NCBI GenBank assembly: GCA_944324075.1
Contig: CALUUZ010000016.1
Location: 1-64,000, forward strand
Origin: Candidatus Mailhella excrementigallinarum
Lineage (GTDB): Bacteria > Desulfobacterota > Desulfovibrionia > Desulfovibrionales > Desulfovibrionaceae
DNA length: 64,000 nt
Direction of reading: 5' to 3'
Shown: in pieces, positions 60,691 to 64,000 of the stretch
Layout of the letters: each line of letters begins with the position of its first letter
How positions within the stretch are numbered: position 1 is the stretch's first letter
Program-made: the position numbers and the translations under genes
Notes under the pieces: generated by a model
What the model saw: only the letters and a program-made list of their open reading frames with translations
Databases searched by the model: none
Told to the model about the DNA's origin: nothing

Positions 60691-60754
60691 GGTGCGCCAG
60701 AGGCGCAAAGCCCCCGCCAATCCTTGCCGGACTCGCGCGTTCCTTGTTCAGCTT
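60691..60754 (+). repeat. 64-nt GC-rich structured direct repeat, copy 2
   Basis: This copy is identical to 59513-59576 except for one base (T for G near the end). It is preceded by AAAAAGGAGAT, so translation could start at the ATG at 60689 and read into the repeat (VRQRRKAPANPCRTRAF). The same peptide can be read from copy 1 with a GTG start. It lies inside otherwise AT-rich DNA. Confidence 0.88.
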
Positions 60755-60781
60755 TTTTGTAACATTTTTTCTAATTTTTTC

Positions 60782-60810
60782 TTGACAAAATTATCCAAAA
60801 ACGGCATTCT
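60782..60810 (+). promoter_or_regulatory. Possible sigma-70 promoter
   Basis: TTGACA at 60782-60787, a 17-base spacer and CATTCT (3 of 6 matches to TATAAT). It lies 35 bases before the small gene at 60845. Confidence 0.45.
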
Positions 60811-60844
60811 GTTTTCAACGAAAGGGAACAAGGAGAATGGTACC

Positions 60845-61075
60845 ATGAACAACACAATGCATGAACCCAGGGAAATTTCCCTTGATAACGGGCTTACCTT
60901 TACCAGCGCCCATGACGCCATGCCGGAGATACTTCGTCTCAATCTGTGGGACGCTATTGTAAATCTCATGGATGACGAGGTTCGGGAGCGCGTCCATGCG
61001 TTTGCTCCCTGTGATGAAGAAGAATTTTTGATCAAATATCTTGAGTTAGCCGAGGAAAATCTTGTCCTCGGCTAA
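60845..61075 (+). CDS. Small acidic element protein
   Basis: A 76-residue acidic protein (DDEVRERVHAFAPCDEEEFLI) with no recognised domain. AAGGAG lies nine bases upstream of the ATG. Its 3' end overlaps the TTG start of the zinc-ribbon gene by 14 bases, suggesting a small operon. Confidence 0.7.
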   Translation: MNNTMHEPREISLDNGLTFTSAHDAMPEILRLNLWDAIVNLMDDEVRERVHAFAPCDEEEFLIKYLELAEENLVLG

Positions 61076-61688
61076 CCTGAGAGATCGTACATGCCGGTCG
61101 TGCGGGGCCGTTTTCCCAGGCGGACCCCGCGCCTGGTACTGTCCGAAATGTCGTCATGAGCGCCGTGCCGAGGCGTGCAGACGGCACAAGGCGCGGAAGA
61201 GGCAAGGGGCAGAGACCCGCACCCTTGGCGAGGTCTATCCATGCGTGATATGCGGACAACCCTACGTTCTGCGTGGAGCTAATCAACGCTATTGCCCCGA
61301 CTGTGCCCCCTGCGCCATCAAAGAGGCGGACGCTGCACAGGGGCTGGAGTACTACCGCACGCGAGCCGCCGCAATAAACCCCGCCAGAAATGCAAAAAGG
61401 AGAGCGACAGCGCGGCCATGCGCATGGTGCGGTAAACTATTCTGTGATCGTCCCCATCAGCATTACTGCTCGGATGAGTGTCAAAAACTCGCCCGATTGT
61501 ACCGCCAGCGAAAAGCCGACGCCAAGCGATCAGGCAGACCGGAGCCGCAATGTGTAACTCCAAAATGGCTGGATTGGAGTGAGGTGGATTGGAGTATGAG
61601 CGATAGGGAGATCGCGCAGATGACAGGCAGGCAGTACAAAACGGTATGGGCCGCCCGAAAGAGGAGGAGAGATAAGCGTGGAGGGTAA
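61062..61688 (+). CDS. Three-zinc-ribbon protein with C-terminal helix-turn-helix-like segment
   Basis: A 208-residue basic protein. Three cysteine clusters are visible: CRSCGAVFPGGPRAWYCPKC (residues ~11-30), CVICGQPY...YCPDC (~61-85) and CAWCGKLF...HYCSDEC (~120-140). A basic segment and SMSDREIAQMTGRQYKTVWA, a helix-turn-helix-like end, follow. It is probably a DNA-binding element protein. The start is taken as TTG 61062, six bases after GAGG, overlapping the previous gene; no ATG lies before the first zinc cluster. Confidence 0.75.
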   Translation: MSSANLRDRTCRSCGAVFPGGPRAWYCPKCRHERRAEACRRHKARKRQGAETRTLGEVYPCVICGQPYVLRGANQRYCPDCAPCAIKEADAAQGLEYYRTRAAAINPARNAKRRATARPCAWCGKLFCDRPHQHYCSDECQKLARLYRQRKADAKRSGRPEPQCVTPKWLDWSEVDWSMSDREIAQMTGRQYKTVWAARKRRRDKRGG

Positions 61689-61848
61689 AAAAAAAGTTGG
61701 CCGCCCTCGTACGGGGGGGGGTAAAAAGAAAGTTGGGCTTGCAATCTCGGCAGAGGTGTTTGAAAACCTCAAGCGGCAAGCGGCATCAGACGGACGCACG
61801 ATTTCCGGCGCAATAGAGATAGCCATCCTGGCTTGGCTCAAAAAATAA
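61678..61848 (+). CDS. Small ribbon-helix-helix-like protein with homopolymer tracts
   Basis: A 56-residue protein starting at GTG 61678, seven bases after GAGGAGGAGA and overlapping the previous stop. After a basic leader (KKKVGRPRTGGGKKK) comes VGLAISAEVFENLKRQAAS and DGRTISGAIEIAILAWLKK, a ribbon-helix-helix (CopG/Arc)-like pattern. The reading frame crosses a run of nine A and a run of nine G, either of which could slip. It is followed by a terminator. Confidence 0.7.
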   Translation: MEGKKKVGRPRTGGGKKKVGLAISAEVFENLKRQAASDGRTISGAIEIAILAWLKK

Positions 61849-61865
61849 ACAGAAATTGCTTTTAT

Positions 61866-61893
61866 AAAAGGCCGTCCAACTGGACGGCCTTTT
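61866..61893. terminator. Bidirectional terminator
   Basis: AAAAGGCCGTCCA (61866-61878) and its complement TGGACGGCCTTTT (61881-61893) leave only AC between them. It lies between the small RHH-like gene and the convergent HTH gene and works for both strands. Confidence 0.88.
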
Positions 61894-61894
61894 G

Positions 61895-62314
61895 CTATTC
61901 ATTTTCGCCGCCTTGTCCGCTGTGCCGAGGCTTGCGCGGAGTCCGGCGAGTCTGTTTCACCCAATCCTGAATGATTTCAATCTTGGCTTGCGGCAAAACA
62001 ACGTCTTCAAGCATTCCGTACCCGTCAGGGACAGAAATCTTCGGTTTTTCCTCCGTTGGTATGTTTTGAACCGCGCTGTTCATTGCCTTCCATTCGTCAG
62101 CGTCCGCAGGTTTCAGCAAGATTGGCAGCGGTATACCCAGCCCATCCGAAAAGCTCTGCATTGTTTTCAGGCTGGGGTTTGGCGCTCCCTGGATGATATC
62201 CGTGACAATTGATGGACTGACTCCTGATATCGCAGCCAGGGTAACTTTGTTAAGTTTTCTCTCTTTCTGAACGCGCTGAATATTGGCGCAAAAAATTTCG
62301 GCATAATCCGGCAT
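61895..62314 (-). CDS. Cro/CI-type helix-turn-helix regulator
   Basis: A 139-residue protein. Residues ~8-65 form an XRE helix-turn-helix (VTLAAISGVSPSIVTDIIQG, then APNPSLKTMQSFSDGLGIPL). The remainder is a short tail with basic end (RRTPRKPRHSGQGGENE). It probably represses element genes, perhaps the divergent or upstream tra genes. GGAGGG lies eight bases before the ATG. It follows traM by 15 bases on the same strand. Confidence 0.9.
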   Translation of the reverse strand: MPDYAEIFCANIQRVQKERKLNKVTLAAISGVSPSIVTDIIQGAPNPSLKTMQSFSDGLGIPLPILLKPADADEWKAMNSAVQNIPTEEKPKISVPDGYGMLEDVVLPQAKIEIIQDWVKQTRRTPRKPRHSGQGGENE

Positions 62315-62329
62315 GGCAACAGCCCTCCA

Positions 62330-62758
62330 TTAGAAAAAGACCAGCATGGCACAGAAAAGGACAAACAGCCCGCCCATGCAGACAAGATTCAGTTTCCCCA
62401 GCAGACTTAGCCTGGCATCAATGACCTTCAGTTCCTCCATGCGCGAATTGAAGATCTCATTGAACTTTTGCCAGAGCAATGCCGTCTGTGAATCAAACAC
62501 GTCACGGGATTGTTTTTGAGCTATTTCCAGACTTTTTTCAATGATCTGTTCCGCTCTGGCCTTGCTCTGTCCCTGCCACTTGTGCTGCTCCAGTTCGAGG
62601 ACAGAGGTCATCTGGCGACGCTGCTCCTCCATAAACTGTGTAAAGTCCTTTTCAAAAATCAAAAGGAGATGATACAGGGCTACTAGTGGATCCTTACCTT
62701 GTATAGGTATGTTCGATGCCTTGTATATATCGGTCAGGTATTCGTCAAAAGGCTTCAT
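62330..62758 (-). CDS. traM: TraM-like conjugal transfer protein (RP4 type)
   Basis: A 142-residue protein: an N-terminal region (IPIQGKDPLVALYHLLLIFE) and a long helical middle (SKARAEQIIEKSLEIAQKQS), then a C-terminal membrane segment (LVCMGGLFVLFCAMLVFF). Size, build and position after traL match TraM of the RP4/IncP relaxosome region. Its ATG overlaps the traL stop (TAATATG). Sequence similarity to RP4 TraM is low by eye, so the name rests mainly on order. Confidence 0.75.
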   Translation of the reverse strand: MKPFDEYLTDIYKASNIPIQGKDPLVALYHLLLIFEKDFTQFMEEQRRQMTSVLELEQHKWQGQSKARAEQIIEKSLEIAQKQSRDVFDSQTALLWQKFNEIFNSRMEELKVIDARLSLLGKLNLVCMGGLFVLFCAMLVFF

Positions 62759-62759
62759 A

Positions 62760-63491
62760 TTACAAGTTCTCCCTGAGTTCGGCTATTTGATTGTTGATTT
62801 CTTCCTGGACGAGCTTGAGGCGTTGCCTGGTCATGATGGGCAGATCGGGCTTGGCGAGAGATTCCGCAAAGGTGAGACGGGATTTAAGCATTTGAGCGAT
62901 GTTGATACCGAAGGAATCTTTCGGCAAATCCGGCAGACGAACAAGACATGCCACCCTTTTCTCATGCTGCTTGTATACCTTGAAATCTTCAAAACTCTTG
63001 TCCGCTTCGACAGGGCCATAATAAGGGTTGAGCCAGACGACAATCTTTACCGGCTCGGAAAAATGTGTGGCCAGGGCCGAAAATCCCGCTACCGTATCCG
63101 CCTGCTCATCTCCGCCTGTAATGATAGTATGTATGATAATGGAATGTTTTTCAGCACTAAGCATTTGGGGCACTTTGCTGGTGAGCAGAAATTCCGAGAA
63201 GGCAACAAAGCTTGAGGCTCCGTTGTCAACAATTATGGAATCCTGTTCTCCTGCATTAAAAATTTGCTCGATGATACCATCGAACTGCAAGGGATCGATG
63301 CGGTTATCCTTCAGGATTTCGATCCGTTTTGCCTGAAAGCGTTTATAGCCGGAAAATGTTGCATTAATCGGATCGGTATCAATACAGATCAGTGTCCGGT
63401 CATGATCAAGCAGGTACTGTGCCAGCATGGAAGCGCAGAAAGATTTTCCCACGCCGCCCTTTCCCTGGAGAAAGAGATGGACTTTAGCCAT
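62760..63491 (-). CDS. traL: TraL-like ParA-family ATPase (RP4 type)
   Basis: A 243-residue deviant Walker A ATPase: LQGKGGVGKSFCASMLAQYL at residue 7, CIDTDPINATFSGYK, IIVDNGASSFVAFSEFL, IIHTIITGG and VVWLNPYYGPVEADKSFE. The last segments match RP4 TraL closely (IDTDPVNATF, VIDNGASSFVPLS, WLNPYWGPIE). TraL belongs to the IncP primase/relaxosome operon; its exact job in transfer is not settled. AAAGGA lies six bases before the ATG. It sits between traK and traM. Confidence 0.92.
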   Translation of the reverse strand: MAKVHLFLQGKGGVGKSFCASMLAQYLLDHDRTLICIDTDPINATFSGYKRFQAKRIEILKDNRIDPLQFDGIIEQIFNAGEQDSIIVDNGASSFVAFSEFLLTSKVPQMLSAEKHSIIIHTIITGGDEQADTVAGFSALATHFSEPVKIVVWLNPYYGPVEADKSFEDFKVYKQHEKRVACLVRLPDLPKDSFGINIAQMLKSRLTFAESLAKPDLPIMTRQRLKLVQEEINNQIAELRENL

Positions 63492-63513
63492 AAGAAATCC
63501 TTTGAGTTAAAGG

Positions 63514-64000
63514 TTAGATAAGGGAATCCTTGTCGATGGAGGCAGGATTATAAATGAAGTGATCAAAGCCGCCGGAAGCTTTTCCTGTATGTTTTTTATC
63601 TGGCATTCGTGCAACGGTGCCAGAAGCTCCATCAGAGGAAGATTTATCAGCACTCATGATATGTGATTTGGCCTCACTTTTTTCTTGTACAAGTGTTGCT
63701 GGTGTCACGGCTGACTCGATTTCTTCTCCGGTAAGGTGTTTTCGTACATACCAGGTAAAGCAGTTATAGCTGGCGTCAAAAGCCTTCATCTCACGCAATG
63801 TTTTCCAGATTGTTTTCAGGCGATAGCCAGCTTCAATCGCTTCTTTGATTTCATCCTGTTTTCCAAGGAAAAGAGCGAGTGTTTTCTGACCTATCCCTGG
63901 GTCAGAGGGCAGAATATTAAGCGTCATTTCAGCCAGCTCCATTGCCAAACGCTTCTCATCTTTCGCATGAGTCTTCTTCTGTGTGCTGGATCGTACAGCC
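63514..64000 (-). CDS. traK: TraK-like oriT-binding protein, 5' end outside the window
   Basis: The frame is open from the window edge to the stop at 63514 (at least 161 residues). It has a basic N-terminal part (QKKTHAKDEKR), then KTLALFLGKQDEIKEAIEAG and RLKTIWKTLREM, matching the RP4 TraK segment around YALVTIWEHMRE. It ends in GGFDHFIYNPASIDKDSL, like the RP4 TraK end (GFTFNPTPDKKDL). TraK wraps oriT DNA to help the relaxase. The true start lies beyond 64000, where oriT and traJ would be expected. Confidence 0.85.
   Translation of the reverse strand, partial: AVRSSTQKKTHAKDEKRLAMELAEMTLNILPSDPGIGQKTLALFLGKQDEIKEAIEAGYRLKTIWKTLREMKAFDASYNCFTWYVRKHLTGEEIESAVTPATLVQEKSEAKSHIMSADKSSSDGASGTVARMPDKKHTGKASGGFDHFIYNPASIDKDSLI

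Larger units (their letters stand above)
57040..64000. mobile_element. Left part of an integrative and conjugative element (right end outside the window)
   Basis: From about 57040 the base composition falls sharply. A tyrosine recombinase gene lies at the boundary, followed by cargo, small element-type genes, a Cro/CI-like regulator and RP4-like traM, traL and traK on the minus strand. The left attachment site should lie around 57035-57060, but its core cannot be fixed without the right end. A relaxase gene, traJ and oriT would be expected just beyond 64000. Confidence 0.85.

Overview
The window looks like about 57 kb of GC-rich chromosome from a sulfate-reducer-like member of the Desulfovibrionaceae (inference), followed by the left end of an integrated conjugative element that runs off the right edge. 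The placement rests on the gene order ftsH-folP-cdaA-cdaR-glmM-galU, a SahR-type ArsR/methyltransferase regulator directly upstream of ahcY, a selenocysteine tRNA, many Tat-exported redox proteins and a phenylacetate-CoA ligase/ACT pair. No rRNA gene or species marker is present, so the genus is not resolved.

Layout. 1-8.2 kb: a minus-strand cell-envelope and c-di-AMP operon (ftsH, folP, cdaA, cdaR, glmM, galU), with tRNA-Sec on the plus strand upstream. 8.6-12.1 kb: ACT protein plus phenylacetate-CoA ligase, then a queuosine-precursor transporter and queF behind a preQ1-I riboswitch. 12.6-19.1 kb: a polyphosphate cluster (ppk1, HD protein, ppx/gppA, two-domain PPK2 enzyme). 20-25.2 kb: a YbhGFSR-type efflux system. 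25.8-33.8 kb: GH13-like lipoprotein, PAP2 phosphatase, ArnT-like glycosyltransferase, plsY, hpf, rapZ. 33.8-41.9 kb: phosphofructokinase with an AddAB-like helicase-nuclease. 42.1-47.9 kb: CZB-type chemoreceptor behind a likely sigma-28 promoter, exported flavoprotein, Na/Pi symporter, LysR regulator. 48.6-53.7 kb: a small envelope redox island (Tat flavodoxin, CMD protein, DUF4405 membrane protein, alpha/beta hydrolase) that also holds two decayed genes. 53.8-56.4 kb: sahR-ahcY with a visible operator and promoter.

At about 57.04 kb a gluconate 2-dehydrogenase subunit-3-like Tat protein is cut off. An AT-rich tyrosine recombinase, small cargo genes and RP4-like traM, traL and traK follow, so an ICE has probably inserted in or next to that gene.

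The intergenic DNA is full of dispersed repeats that ordinary gene annotation would miss. (i) R1 elements of about 184 bp, with one end resembling a type I-C CRISPR repeat (complete at 5511-5694, 16741-16924, 48402-48584; partial elsewhere). (ii) R2 structured repeats carrying a CGCAGGTTTCACGCCTG-like core. (iii) Two copies of a MITE-like element with 16-bp terminal inverted repeats and perfect 8-bp target duplications, whose ends resemble those of the IS6 family. The first 341 bases also carry a tandem duplication of the 3' end of galU.
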